DNA from: Phaeodactylum tricornutum CCAP 1055/1
Taxonomy: Eukaryota; Bacillariophyta; Bacillariophyceae; Surirellales; Neidiaceae
Direction: 5' to 3'
Assembly: GCF_000150955.2 (NCBI RefSeq)
Contig: NC_011677.1
Location: forward strand, 783,555 to 847,554
DNA: 64,000 bases
Of the stretch, positions 29,210 through 39,579 are shown in pieces. The notes under the pieces were generated by a model that ran no database searches, was not told the DNA's origin, and saw only the letters and a list, made by a program, of their open reading frames with translations. Position numbers and translations under genes: made by a program. Each line of letters begins with the position of its first letter. Within the stretch, counting starts at the first letter, position 1.

Positions 29210-31552
29210 TTAGACACTCGCTTTTCCACCTTGTAGAAGCGGTCCCATCGTTTGCTTGAGAACGTTGGCATCCAATTGCCACAGATTAGTGGTTTGTAGA
29301 CTCATAACGGTTGCGTTGTAGATACCGTTACCCGAGAAAATTTCGTCGCCAAACCAGGCGCCACCTTTAAGAGTCGCGCGTTTCGACACCGAATCACTGT
29401 AGCACTGCCCGGACGAAATCACGAACATCTTTTCACCCTGTGCGCCCTGCTGAGCAATAGTCTCGCCCCGACCAAAGGTAACTTCATCCATTATAGCGGC
29501 CAATTTGTTGATCCCATCCGAGTCGAGATACTGAAAATACGGAATTTCGCTCAATGCCTTCTTGAGACCCTTGCGGTGATCTTGGGCCTGTACCAGGACT
29601 TGACGAAAGGCCGATCGGTGCAGAGCCCAGAGGTGCCCGTCCGTCTTCGCGACGATAGAAGCGGAACGCGGCGCCGAGTACATGAGCGCAAGTTCACCAA
29701 AACTGGGATGTGCGTGGCGGGCCCGGGATCCTTCGTATACGTGGACAATGTGACCACCCTGTCCCGATTCGTCCTGGTCACCGTCGGGGACAATGCGGAC
29801 TTCAAATTGGCCTTCGTCGATGATATAAAAGCGATCCCCGACCGTGTTCTGCCGAATTACCCAGGTACCCTGCTTGACCGGCACCGATTCCATACAGGCA
29901 AATATCATTTCGCGTTGTTCTTCCGTGACGTTGCGGAACATGACCGAAGCCTTGATCGCTTCGGCGATGCCTTCCTTTTCCTCCGCCGTCTTTTCCGTTG
30001 CGTGTTCCTTCCAATCGAATGGTTCGTCGGGCAAGACGGAATGTTCCGAACCCCGTTTGAGCGCTTCAATCGCCTTTGATTTTTCCTTGGTTGCGTGTTT
30101 CCGCACGGGCCGCAGTCCTTCCATCGTGGTAATGGCACCGTCGACTGCATCGTCGCTGGAGGGGAGCGTGAGACGCTTGGCCCCGCTGTTGGCCAGTGTG
30201 GACGCGTTGTTGGTGCGTGCGCCACCGGACAGTGCTTGCTCGGGATCGACCTTGACCTGATCCACAAACATGCAAATAATGGTGATATCATCCGTGCGCA
30301 ATTCGTATTGCAACCACAGTTCGTACGCTTCCGCCACGACGGCACGACAGGCCTCGAGTGGATCATTAAACTTGGCACAAATATCAATGACGGACTGGTT
30401 GGTCAAGAATTCGAACACCCCGTCACTGGCGAGCACAATAATCTTATCGTCCGGGGTCATTTCCCGCGTGAGCAGCTCCGGTTCGGCATAGACACCCAAG
30501 TCTTCCGCCATGGCGTCTCCGATGGACCGGGTAAAGGCCGTCCCGGGAAAGTCCCCATCGGGACTCCACACCCGGGGCGGGTCGCCCCCTTCGTCCAGCT
30601 CTTCCCCCAGGACGAAATCGTCGTCTTCGCCATTTTCGGAAATATCTTGAATCGGTTCAAGTCCTTCCAACTGATCCAAACTGAGAACACGGGCTCCGGT
30701 GGCGCGAATCCGCGAGCGTTCATCCTTGCGGTAGGGTGTTTGATCCCGACTCAAGGGCACGGCTTTCAAGTTGTTGCGTGACGTCGTAGCCGGGGCGGCG
30801 GATTCCGGCAAGTTCCCGGTGACGGCTTGTCCCAGAACGGCGCGACTGTCTCCAACGTTGGCAATGGTCATACGGTTGCGCCGTCCGTGGAAGTAGACAC
30901 TAATGGCGGTTGTCCCACTGAGTGAATCGTCTACCTTGGGATTCTTACGTAGCGTGCGGTTGGTTTCCACGTGTGCCTTGGTGATGCAGTGGTGCACTTC
31001 TTCCTTGGTGAGTTCGGCGGCGGTTTGCGACTTGCGTGCGTTGACGAATCCATGCACATGCTTGTGCAGGTTGTGTTTGGCAAAAATGGCGCAGCCGTCG
31101 CCATCCTTGCCGTGTCCGTCAAAGATTCCGAGAAAGGCGTCGCCTTGGTTGTTGGACAAGGGTATCTGTACGTCGTAGGCGTCCTGATTGGCCTTGAAGG
31201 GATCGTCGGGGTAAAAGCCACGTTGGGACAAGTACGCGTAGCGGATGGTAGCGTTATCAATATTTACCGTGCGTGTGGCTTCAATGGCGTCAATGCGATC
31301 GCGCGCGCGGTTGAAGGGCTTGGCCGTACTGGGCATGCCGTGCGACGGTCCGTTCGGTGGACCCGTCTTGGGGTGGTTGGATTTGGGAGCCGCCGCCGCC
31401 GTGCCGGGTTGCGGCTTGTTGGTGTGGTTGGGTTTGGCGGGTCCGTGGGACACGGCGCCATTCTTGGGCTGATGGTCACTGCCGTTGGCCAGGAGGCCTT
31501 TTCCATCCTCCCGGCGGTGACTGGTTTCCGGAGTGGATGCTCCACAACCCAT
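29210..31552 (-). CDS. PP2C phosphatase fused to two cyclic-nucleotide-binding domains
   Basis: A single exon encodes 780 residues. The start at 31552 gives MGCGAST, an N-myristoylation signal with an adjacent Cys for palmitoylation; an upstream frame has no better ATG. After a Pro/Asn-rich linker comes a PPM/PP2C Ser/Thr phosphatase (about residues 95-430) with FLGIFDGHGKDGDG, NVGDSRAVLG, the TRSIGDAMAE block and VLASDGVFEFL, which supply the metal-binding Asp residues. Two cyclic-nucleotide-binding folds follow. The first (about 535-660) has a phosphate-binding cassette FGELALMYSAPRSASI close to that of PKA regulatory subunits. The second (about 665-775) has a degenerate cassette (GAWFGDEIFS). 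Plants fuse PP2C-CNB to a kinase; no kinase is present here. It is probably a membrane-bound, nucleotide-regulated phosphatase. Confidence 0.9.
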   Translation of the reverse strand: MGCGASTPETSHRREDGKGLLANGSDHQPKNGAVSHGPAKPNHTNKPQPGTAAAAPKSNHPKTGPPNGPSHGMPSTAKPFNRARDRIDAIEATRTVNIDNATIRYAYLSQRGFYPDDPFKANQDAYDVQIPLSNNQGDAFLGIFDGHGKDGDGCAIFAKHNLHKHVHGFVNARKSQTAAELTKEEVHHCITKAHVETNRTLRKNPKVDDSLSGTTAISVYFHGRRNRMTIANVGDSRAVLGQAVTGNLPESAAPATTSRNNLKAVPLSRDQTPYRKDERSRIRATGARVLSLDQLEGLEPIQDISENGEDDDFVLGEELDEGGDPPRVWSPDGDFPGTAFTRSIGDAMAEDLGVYAEPELLTREMTPDDKIIVLASDGVFEFLTNQSVIDICAKFNDPLEACRAVVAEAYELWLQYELRTDDITIICMFVDQVKVDPEQALSGGARTNNASTLANSGAKRLTLPSSDDAVDGAITTMEGLRPVRKHATKEKSKAIEALKRGSEHSVLPDEPFDWKEHATEKTAEEKEGIAEAIKASVMFRNVTEEQREMIFACMESVPVKQGTWVIRQNTVGDRFYIIDEGQFEVRIVPDGDQDESGQGGHIVHVYEGSRARHAHPSFGELALMYSAPRSASIVAKTDGHLWALHRSAFRQVLVQAQDHRKGLKKALSEIPYFQYLDSDGINKLAAIMDEVTFGRGETIAQQGAQGEKMFVISSGQCYSDSVSKRATLKGGAWFGDEIFSGNGIYNATVMSLQTTNLWQLDANVLKQTMGPLLQGGKASV

Positions 31553-32506
31553 GGGGAAAGTGTGTATGTGTGTGTTGCAGTGACCGTACAAAGGGGGTAT
31601 TGATGAGGGGATGAAACGTCGATTGGCACGAAGTTTGGTATCGAAAGAGACGCTGTTTGTTAGTCACGGAACAACAAAGACCCGACCGATGGTGTCAAAC
31701 ACAACGAACAATCCCAAACTTTGTCCGATTGTGAAACGGGGACAACTCGACTGGTGTGAATTGGAACGCCACGATGGATGATATGCGAAAGTAAACTTGG
31801 TTGCTGGCTGGTTGGACTGCCTTGTGAAACCAGACACGGGAGGGAGTGGGGAGTATGGACTGTTGGATTGAGTTTGGTTTGGCTTGATGGGGAAAGAGGT
31901 GTGTTCGATCCGAGCCGAAAACGGAGGGGAGGCGTTCCGTCCCTCGCGGTTCTCGTTGACGGTTCGTTTCCAAAACACACACAAGAAAGTCACGTTTCGT
32001 AACTATCGTTTCCCATTCCGTTCCAGCAACGACACCGAGGCCAGCGACTTCCTATGTACGTAGTATTCGTCGCACTGGAACGGTACGGAGCGACATAGTC
32101 AACGATGGATGTCCGAATGTCGGTCATTTCGTATCTTCGGGGGTCTTTTAGGTCTTTTCTTCGATGACTCTGGGAATATAGAATACGGCATTTTACCCAA
32201 TCGTATACGGATGACACTTGTCAGGGAACACCCGGAAAAGATAGACGGACAGACAGACCGATACACTGACAGACGGAAAGATAGAGGTAACAACGATGTG
32301 TACGTGTCGACGGAGCGGACCCGACTGCCGCGAGCTGGGGATGGGTTTGGCCGACGGTACGTTACGTTGCGGTACGGTACGCGCCTACCAGTAACCGTCA
32401 GTCAGACACGGGGATGTTTGTCACCTGTACATAACACTCGAGCGCAACCGATCCTTTTTTCTTGCCTCGGTTCCAGCCAGATCCGTCCTTTTCGCACTAC
32501 GTGAAC
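31553..32506. other. Divergent intergenic region
   Basis: It separates the PP2C-CNB gene (-) from the RBBP6-like gene (+). No credible gene was seen. Short direct repeats of acagac/gaca type occur near 32238-32275. Confidence 0.4.
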
Positions 32507-34771
32507 ATGTCCAGTTCCATCTTGTACAAATTCCGTTCGGGTACTACCTTCGAAGCCTTGCCGCTGCCGGGCTCGGCAGCCCGCGTCTTGGACGTCAAAA
32601 AGGCGATTGTCCGGCAAAAGAAACTCGATCAGGGTGGGGCCTTGGAGTTTGATCTCAGTCTCAAGGACGCCACGACGCAGCAAGAATACCTCGACGAAAG
32701 CGAGATTCTACCCAGAGGAACCCGACTCATTGTCCAGCGTCTGCCTGCCGCCAAAGGACAAGGATTCTTGGCACGCATGGCCCGGAATCCCTACGGCACG
32801 TACGACCCTCGCACCGCCAACCAGACGGCAACGTCATCCACAACGCCCTACGGGGCTCCATCCTCCACTACCGCCACGTCGGCGGTACCCGCAAACTTTT
32901 ACACAATTGACGGTCGCACCCAGGATCAAGACGACGAAGAATTCGTGCGTCCCGACGCGGCCGAACAAGAACTTGCCGCCTTACGAGCGGCTACGGACGC
33001 GGCCCGGGGGACTGCTGGGCCCTCTTTGGGTGTGGCGAGGACCAGTGGCGGACCCGCGGGACGGGGACCGCCGCCACCGGCACCAACCCGCGTCCCCCGT
33101 CCCAACTGGAACGCCCGACCCAACGCAGATCCCGAATTGCGTGAACAAGAAAAACTCGGACAACCCAAAAAACGAGCCACCGGAATCCCTCGGACCTTTC
33201 AAGCCGTACAGCAACAGGAAGAAGGATTGGGATTGCAGACCAACGCAATTGGCTTTGAGGAACTCAAAAATAGAGGTGGGGGGTTGTCGGAACTTTCTTC
33301 GCAAAATAATCTCGATTACGTGCTCAAGGTCACTGCCACGTCGATTCCGGATTATCTACAGTGCGCAATTTGTGGAGGCGTGGTACGCGACGCCATGATT
33401 CTACCCTGGGATACGGAGGGTCGGACGACGTGTGAAACGTGTATTCGGGACGCCTTGACCCAGAACGGCTTTCGGGATCCTTTGACCGGAATGGAAGGCG
33501 TCAGCCCGGACGATTTGATACCCAACTACGCCTTGCGCAAAGCCGCCGATCAGTTCGTCAAATCCGTCATGGAAAAAATGGACGAAATCAATAAACAGCA
33601 AGTAGAAGATGACCAACCCGAGGTCGCGACTGACGAAACGATTGGTGGGGCCGTGTTGGAAGGGGAGAGCGACGAAAAAGGCGTCCTGGTGTCGAAGAAG
33701 ACGACGCTGACGAAAAAGACGGTAGAGGACGATCCTTTTGGCGGCGACGACGACTTTGGAGGAGACGTTTTTGCCGTGGAGCCTGCGGAAAATGTCGTCA
33801 AGGAAGAGGCACCCAAGGAACCCGTGAAGGAAGAGCCGACCGAGACGGAAGTAGCCACAAAGCCAGTAAAACGTGAGGTAGAACCAAAGGCCGAAGAAGA
33901 GAGAGAAAATTTGACGGTAGCTACTGTTCAACCTCCAAACGTGAAAGTAGAGACGCAAGAATCGCCCAACGAGAAACCTACGGATCATTCAATCTCGCAT
34001 ACTACCTCTCCAGCATTGGAAAAGAGTCCATCGGATCGGCGTGAAAGCTGTCGACGTCGTGGACCACCGGTAGGGTACGCAATGGGACCTGCTGGACAGT
34101 CTGCTACAGCAACTCAAGCTCGGATAGACCCTCGAGACGCATCGCCACGTGCTAGTCGCGGACGTAGTGGTAGGCATTCGGGCGATAATCTGGAAGACGG
34201 ATCCCGCAGCGTCCCTCCCCAAGATGATGTAAGTTTGATGCCATTGTGTTGTTATGACTGTAGTAACCGTTGTTGTTACTGGAAGGATAGCTGGGTGGGG
34301 ATGAGCTGCGTTTCGTTCTACTAGGGCGACGGCCAAGTGTAAGACCGCGGCTCACAGTGACACTTTTCGTACGCACGAACAATTGTTCCAAAACTAGTTG
34401 CTGGCTGCAGTAAAAGTAAATGTGCTAGGTACATTGTTTCAAAACTAGCCCAACCTTTTGATGCATGTGCTAACCCCGGGAATCCCCTCCATTCTTTATT
34501 GCAGCGCTACTCCGAAGATGGGAGCGATGGACGAGGCTCCAAACGCGGTCGTTCTGCTTCGTTCGATCGTAACGAATACCAAGAACACAACCGGTATGGA
34601 CGTGATGATTATAATATTCGAGCTCGCGGGCGGGGTCGCGCCCCGGGACGGTATCAAGGGAATGGAAGCTATCGCGGCGGGCGAGGTGGGTGGGAAGATC
34701 GCGGGCGCGGTGGCTACCGTGGTGGAGGCGGTCGCGGAGGAGGAGGCCGCGGTAGAGGTGGACGATACTAG
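32507..34771 (+). CDS. RBBP6/Mpe1-like RING E3, mRNA 3'-end processing factor
   Basis: Exons 32507-34228 and 34505-34771 encode 662 residues; the 276-nt intron (GTAAGT donor, tttattgcag acceptor) is in phase. Residues 2-78 form a DWNN ubiquitin-like domain (SSILYKFRSG, LDVKKAIVRQKKL, LPRGTRLIVQRLP). Residues about 286-325 form a RING/U-box-like finger (CAICGG...CETC) followed by IPNYALRKAADQF. This DWNN-plus-RING layout defines RBBP6/Mpe1, a subunit of the cleavage and polyadenylation machinery and an E3 ligase. The CCHC zinc knuckle expected between them is missing, although the conserved KRATGIPRTF that normally follows it is kept. The tail, encoded by exon 2, is an RGG box. The start at 32507 is the first ATG in frame. 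Confidence 0.9.
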
Positions 34772-35160
34772 ATATACTAGTTGACACGGTCGAGTGACTT
34801 GAAATTGTGTGCACGCTATGAATATAGCGACCTAACAGTATGTCCATCTGAAAGGCAACGTAGCTATCTCGAAATACTAAAAGTTGCATAAAAAAGAAAC
34901 ATAGCAAAGAGAAAGTATTGGTTGTGACGTTTTTGTGGTGCTCCAGTCAGTCACGAATTCGAAAGGCTATTTGGCAGAAAATTGAGAAACCAGAGGTTGA
35001 ATTTCGTGAGGAACACTTTCGAACTTCGGACGATCAGATCATGCGAGACCCACTGTCAAACAAAATCTTTCAACTTTTCGTTTTACCACACAAAAAAGCA
35101 AACCTGTTTACTTTTACTTCGACCAAAGAAGTGCACATCTGACTTTCACCTACTACGAGA
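34772..35160. other. Intergenic stretch
   Basis: It holds the 3' UTR of the RBBP6-like gene and the leader of the SDR gene, both on the plus strand. No other feature was seen. Confidence 0.4.
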
Positions 35161-35871
35161 ATGGCTCAACGTGTTGCTGCAATTGTTGGGGCGGGTCCAG
35201 GAAATGGAGCTGCTTTTGCCCGAAAATTTCTAGACGAAGGGTTTAAAGTTGCCGTATTGTCCCGCAGTATCGACTCAATGACCAAGCTGGCCGCAGACTT
35301 AGGAAATACAGAACAAGTGAAAGGCTATGCGTGTGACGTCACCTCTGACAATAGCGTCAACGCCGCCTTTGAGCTTATCCAGAAAGAGTTTGGACCAGTC
35401 TCAACGGTTGTCTATAATGCGGGATCTGGAGGGTTTAAGCCTTGGGAACAATGGACCGCTGCAGAAGTTACCATGGCGGCTGATACAAATGCATCTGGTC
35501 TGTACCGTGCTGCCCAAGCAGCCTTTCCCCAATTGGAATCCAATGGCGGGGGGAATCTTTGTGTGATAGGTGCTGGTGCTGCCACTCGCGGACGCCCTAT
35601 GACGGTCGGTTTTGCCGCCGGAAAAGCAGCGCAGCGCTCAGTTGCTCAGTCGCTAGCCCGTGCTTGGGGTCCCAAGAAAATTCATGTGTCCTATTTGGTG
35701 ATAGATGGTGTCATTGACGGTGACAGGGCTCGATCATTGGTCGGCGACAAGCCCGACGAATTCTTTTTGAAAAGTGAAGACATTGCCAATGTCATTTGGA
35801 ATATTTGTGAACAGAAGCCATCGGCCTGGACATTTGAACTTGACGTGCGTCCCTTCGCTGAGGAATGGTAG
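35161..35871 (+). CDS. Atypical short-chain dehydrogenase/reductase (SDR)
   Basis: A single exon encodes 236 residues with a complete Rossmann fold: the nucleotide motif GAGPGNG at 10-16, CDVTSD at about 60, and NAG at about 83-85. The catalytic YxxxK motif reads FAAGK (Phe151, Lys155), so the proton-donating Tyr is replaced by Phe, and the segment where the catalytic Ser is expected reads VIGAGAATRG without Ser. The C-terminus ends in ELDVRPFAEEW, a tail seen in a bacterial-like group of SDRs that also lack the Tyr. The protein may bind a nucleotide or act by a non-classical mechanism. No targeting peptide was seen, so it is probably cytosolic. Confidence 0.9.
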   Translation: MAQRVAAIVGAGPGNGAAFARKFLDEGFKVAVLSRSIDSMTKLAADLGNTEQVKGYACDVTSDNSVNAAFELIQKEFGPVSTVVYNAGSGGFKPWEQWTAAEVTMAADTNASGLYRAAQAAFPQLESNGGGNLCVIGAGAATRGRPMTVGFAAGKAAQRSVAQSLARAWGPKKIHVSYLVIDGVIDGDRARSLVGDKPDEFFLKSEDIANVIWNICEQKPSAWTFELDVRPFAEEW

Positions 35872-36316
35872 GTCCGTACACAGGTGTCGTACATATTCCC
35901 CTGGTGTAAATCGAGATGATATCTGTATCTTTCTTCAAGCTTGCTGTTCGTCAAACGGGCTAAAGATTAGAGATTGCAAACCAATTTTGAAGATTGCACT
36001 ACATTTCTGTACATTTCTGTAGACATATGTTACGTGCTTTCTAGAATAGGACCGTTCTCACAGTCAGCGTGGGCCTAATCAGTATGCATTTCGACTGGCT
36101 TACAGTGTTACACACGATGGAATCAGAGTTGTTAATTAACCTGGTCCTTATTCGAAGCATGAAATGAGGAGCACAGACAGGAAGTTCCGCTGGAGAAAAC
36201 CAAACCGAGAAATATTAACTGTAAGGGAGGTACGCAGAGCACAGGATAGATGACCATCTCACTGGACTCACAGTCAATTCGCACACATTGCAGTATTCTC
36301 GGCAGCTGACTCAAAA
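35872..36316. other. Intergenic stretch
   Basis: No gene or structured element was seen between these two plus-strand genes. Confidence 0.4.
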
Positions 36317-36607
36317 ATGAGCAACAATAACGAAACGCCGACGTACGCTGTGAGCCGCACTCCGGTAGGCGCCGGAGCAAGACCAAGCAAAGACCAAGAA
36401 CTGGTATCCGTGACCGGTGATGCGCGTTATTCGCAACTGCTCGATGAAGCCGATCAAAAGCGTTGCACAACGGGAAACCAACAGGCATTGCTAACAGAAA
36501 AAATCGAGAGTTTACGATCGCTCGAAAAGGAGCTTAGAAAGGATGACTGGAAGTATGAGGCTCCGAAAACTGGGCGGAATGCCAAAATGTTTCTTAGTGA
36601 TTTGTAG
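36317..36607 (+). CDS. Small hypothetical protein, 96 residues
   Basis: The ATG at 36317 follows an A-rich leader. The product is polar: an N-terminal Asn/Thr/Arg-rich stretch, then SVTGDARYSQLLDEADQ and a charged helix (EKIESLRSLEKELRKDDW). It lacks a membrane segment, Cys pairs or a recognisable fold. Composition is protein-like and no competing frame exists, but no homologue is recognised. Confidence 0.6.
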   Translation: MSNNNETPTYAVSRTPVGAGARPSKDQELVSVTGDARYSQLLDEADQKRCTTGNQQALLTEKIESLRSLEKELRKDDWKYEAPKTGRNAKMFLSDL

Positions 36608-36920
36608 GGTTTCAAGTTGAAAGCCAAGCGGCAAATGCATGATCAGCTTGTGAAAGAAAGCACTTACTTTACTTGAAGACGTATAACTGAGGCTGTTGAA
36701 CACTCAATGGATTCAAGCCTTCCTATAAGGACATGTCGGAAGCTTGGTCGCAGTACTGGATAGCCATATGTTGGAGCTTCTCTTCAGTTTTGAACCCAAG
36801 CACAGAAATTTTACATTAGTGAGTCTTAAAAAATTAGTGATAGATACATGAAAGCATTCTTTACACCGCAATCAATCAACGTTGCTCAATATCATGGTGA
36901 AAGACAATATGATAATCATC
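36608..36920. other. Intergenic stretch between convergent genes
   Basis: A/T-rich, holding the two 3' UTRs. Nothing else was seen. Confidence 0.4.
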
Positions 36921-38078
36921 CTAACAAATGTCAGGACTTTGGTCTGGTAATGGTGATGGTGCCAGTTGCCATATCTTTTTTCGTCCCAGAGTGCCGCCTC
37001 GTTCATCAATCCAAGCCGACGCAAGATTTGGTTCCTTCTGAAGCGCTTTCTCCCAAAGCTCTTTCAAATCGTTTTGCTCTAATACAGATTTCAAATTTTC
37101 TGGTAGGGGTGCCATCACACGAAGCCGAGAGCCACCATCGGAGTCTAAATCGCCCACCAGCGTTGGCAAGTTCAGAGATAGACAGTGCAGCGCTAGCCTG
37201 TCAAGCCCCCTTTTCTGTCTCCACCATCGGTTGACTTTTGTTTCTCCGTGTTGTGTATCGCCCAGTACAGGCATTCCCATAGCACTGGCGTGACGTCGAA
37301 TTTGATGGGTTCGACCGGTGGTTGGAACAGCCAAGATGAGGCTACACGAAATTGGCACGTTCTTTTCACCGTAAGCTGAGTTGTTAAGAATAATGGTACT
37401 GGCCAATTTGGTAAATACCGTAGTAGCGCTGCGTTTGGTGCCGTCTACGGTGAGAGCCTTGTCCACAGTTGCGGTATCACTCTCGAAGAAATTGTCCCAA
37501 AAGCCTCGAACAAGGCAGACATACGTTTTGCGGGCAGACTGTTCACGAAGTGCATCGTGAAGGGAAGCACACATTTCTGAGTCGAAGGCAAACAAAAGCG
37601 CTCCAGAGGTCCGATGATCAAGTCGATGAACCGGAAAAACTTTGCGTGACAGTTGGCGTTTGAGAAGTGTCGAGACAACGAACTGGTTGCTTCTATTGCC
37701 TCCGCTACGATGCGTTGACATACCCGCGGGTTTGTTGACGCAGACCCAACGATCTTGGTAGCAAAGGATTGGAAGCCGGGGCCGATCTTTTTTAGGATGC
37801 CATTTCGGGCCTTTGCGAGAGTGGTCGTCTACGCTGTCTACGGTAGCAATGGAAGTGGCTCCGGAAAGGTCGAAGCCATTAGAATTTGCCTCTGAGGTGC
37901 TGTTATTGATCCCGTGAACTGTCTTTCCTATACCTGAGCTCAAGGAAGTGGACGAAAGTAAAAAAGGAAAAGGGACACAGATGATGGCCGACCGTCTCTC
38001 TTCCCCATCGTGGACTCGGACCCTGCTTCTCGACAAAAAAAGAAACGTGCTCGCCACGAAAGCAGACGGGAAAATCAT
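36921..38078 (-). CDS. RluA/TruC-family RNA pseudouridine synthase
   Basis: A single exon encodes 385 residues from the first ATG at 38078. The catalytic block HRLDHRTSG contains the nucleophilic Asp (Asp154) that attacks uridine C1'. Other RluA motifs are YQDRWVCVNKPAGMSTHRS at the start of the domain, ARKTYVCLVRG, and TTGRTHQIRRHASAMGMPVLGD. The family isomerises uridine to pseudouridine in tRNA or rRNA. No S4 RNA-binding domain is present. The N-terminus (MIFPSAFVASTFLFL) is hydrophobic and followed by a Ser/Thr-rich linker, suggesting import into an organelle, but no ASAFAP motif is clear. Confidence 0.9.
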   Translation of the reverse strand: MIFPSAFVASTFLFLSRSRVRVHDGEERRSAIICVPFPFLLSSTSLSSGIGKTVHGINNSTSEANSNGFDLSGATSIATVDSVDDHSRKGPKWHPKKDRPRLPILCYQDRWVCVNKPAGMSTHRSGGNRSNQFVVSTLLKRQLSRKVFPVHRLDHRTSGALLFAFDSEMCASLHDALREQSARKTYVCLVRGFWDNFFESDTATVDKALTVDGTKRSATTVFTKLASTIILNNSAYGEKNVPISCSLILAVPTTGRTHQIRRHASAMGMPVLGDTQHGETKVNRWWRQKRGLDRLALHCLSLNLPTLVGDLDSDGGSRLRVMAPLPENLKSVLEQNDLKELWEKALQKEPNLASAWIDERGGTLGRKKIWQLAPSPLPDQSPDIC

Positions 38079-38649
38079 GCAGAAGGCCAACTTGTAAGAA
38101 ACTTGAGATGAAAAGCTGTACTCAACAATCTATTGAAGCATGGGATAGAAGAGGCAAAGCCTGTGCGAAACCCAATTTTATGCTTGACTGACTGTGATTG
38201 ACATCAATGTAAGAGTAATTTTAAACGCAAAGCGAAATACGATGGAGAGAAGCTCCTGTCTGTGGTTCGCCATCTTTTTTAACTGTGAACGATGACTTTG
38301 GATTTATTTACACTTACGTTGGATTAAAAAGAGAAAAACTATTTGAATTTTAAATAGTTGGTTGGACGCTGACTGACAGTGAGAACAACAATCGATGCCT
38401 TTGACAAAGTCGTTTTTTGCAAAAAATAAATAGCTATCACAAAGCTTTCATTTAAGACGAAGCGCAATGCGTTTTAATATCGAACAAAGTCGTATTTGTC
38501 ATCGCCAATTCTTCTGGGAAAACGGTTCGTCTCTGATGATATTTCAACACTATTAGAACTGCTTGATTTTTCTCACTTTTTGACCATTATTTTCTAAAAA
38601 AGTTGGGGGACGCAGAACTACGGAAACAGTGGCGCCTCTATTTTTTGAC
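38079..38649. other. A/T-rich divergent intergenic region
   Basis: It separates the pseudouridine synthase (-) from the FkbM methyltransferase (+). The region is distinctly A/T-rich with poly-A and poly-T runs. No gene was seen. Confidence 0.45.
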
Positions 38650-39579
38650 ATGCTGGCATCACGACCAAACATCGGTAGCACCCGGGGATCGGCCGTCATA
38701 AAGAGGCTTGGATTGTCAATTCTCGTAGCAACCACCCTTTATGTTACAAGTAGGATTGGAAATGTATCACGTAGATCATCGAGCGACGAAGACAAATACG
38801 TTCTGCGATCTTCTCCCATATATGATGTATCTCCAACACTACCGGTCGCCGGTTTCACTGAGCTACCCGCTGGATGGAACCACATTGCCGTTTACGTTGG
38901 CGACAAGACGTCCTTGCCCGGAAACGATCCAGCCAAATTATGGCTTTCTCAAGCTCATCAAGACGAAATCATCGTCGATCTCATTGGAGAATCAGGATAC
39001 TTTGTTGATCTCGCTGCCAACGATGCTGTCAGCCTCTCGAATACTTTGGCATTAGAGCGACGTGGCTGGAACGGACTCTGCGTCGAGCCCAATCCAGCCT
39101 ATTGGTACGGATTAGCGCACCGCAATTGCACATTGGTTGGGGCTCTCCTAGGTGCGACAAACGGAGAAAAGGTCCCGGTCCAATTTCGTGGGGCGTTTGG
39201 TGGGATGGCGGGACTTATCAACAACCCTATGGCTACCTATCTGAAAATTCCCGACGCTCCGGTTGAATTGCGCTATACTGCGGCAATTTCAACAGTGCTC
39301 CAACATTTCAAAGTTCCCGAGACAATCGACTACTTCAGTTTGGATGTGGAAGGTGCAGAGTATTTGATTATGCAGCACTTTCCCTTTGAAACGTACCAGA
39401 TCCGAGTCTTGACAGTGGAGAGGCCTTCCGCCGAGTTGCGCATCCTGCTTGGTCGACACGGTTTCGTCTTTTTGAAAATGCTCGCCACATTTGGGGAAGA
39501 GTTGTGGGCACACAAGAGTATGGGTCTGACTCCGGAGCACCCAAAGATTGCGAAGCTCGAAACAGTATCTGGAGTATAA
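38650..39579 (+). CDS. FkbM-family methyltransferase, type II membrane protein
   Basis: A single exon encodes 309 residues from the ATG at 38650. A short cytosolic N-terminus precedes one hydrophobic anchor (LGLSILVATTLYVT, about residues 21-34), the layout of a Golgi-type II protein. The FkbM (Methyltransf_21) domain contains GYFVDLAANDAVSLSNT as the SAM-binding loop, GWNGLCVEPNP as the acidic post-strand 2 motif, and IDYFSLDVEGAEYLIM, the family signature. The domain transfers methyl groups to hydroxyls of sugars or other small acceptors. The D-L-A-A-N-D loop in place of the more common D-V-G-A-N matches the eukaryotic branch. A role in methylating secreted glycans is inferred. Confidence 0.88.
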   Translation: MLASRPNIGSTRGSAVIKRLGLSILVATTLYVTSRIGNVSRRSSSDEDKYVLRSSPIYDVSPTLPVAGFTELPAGWNHIAVYVGDKTSLPGNDPAKLWLSQAHQDEIIVDLIGESGYFVDLAANDAVSLSNTLALERRGWNGLCVEPNPAYWYGLAHRNCTLVGALLGATNGEKVPVQFRGAFGGMAGLINNPMATYLKIPDAPVELRYTAAISTVLQHFKVPETIDYFSLDVEGAEYLIMQHFPFETYQIRVLTVERPSAELRILLGRHGFVFLKMLATFGEELWAHKSMGLTPEHPKIAKLETVSGV

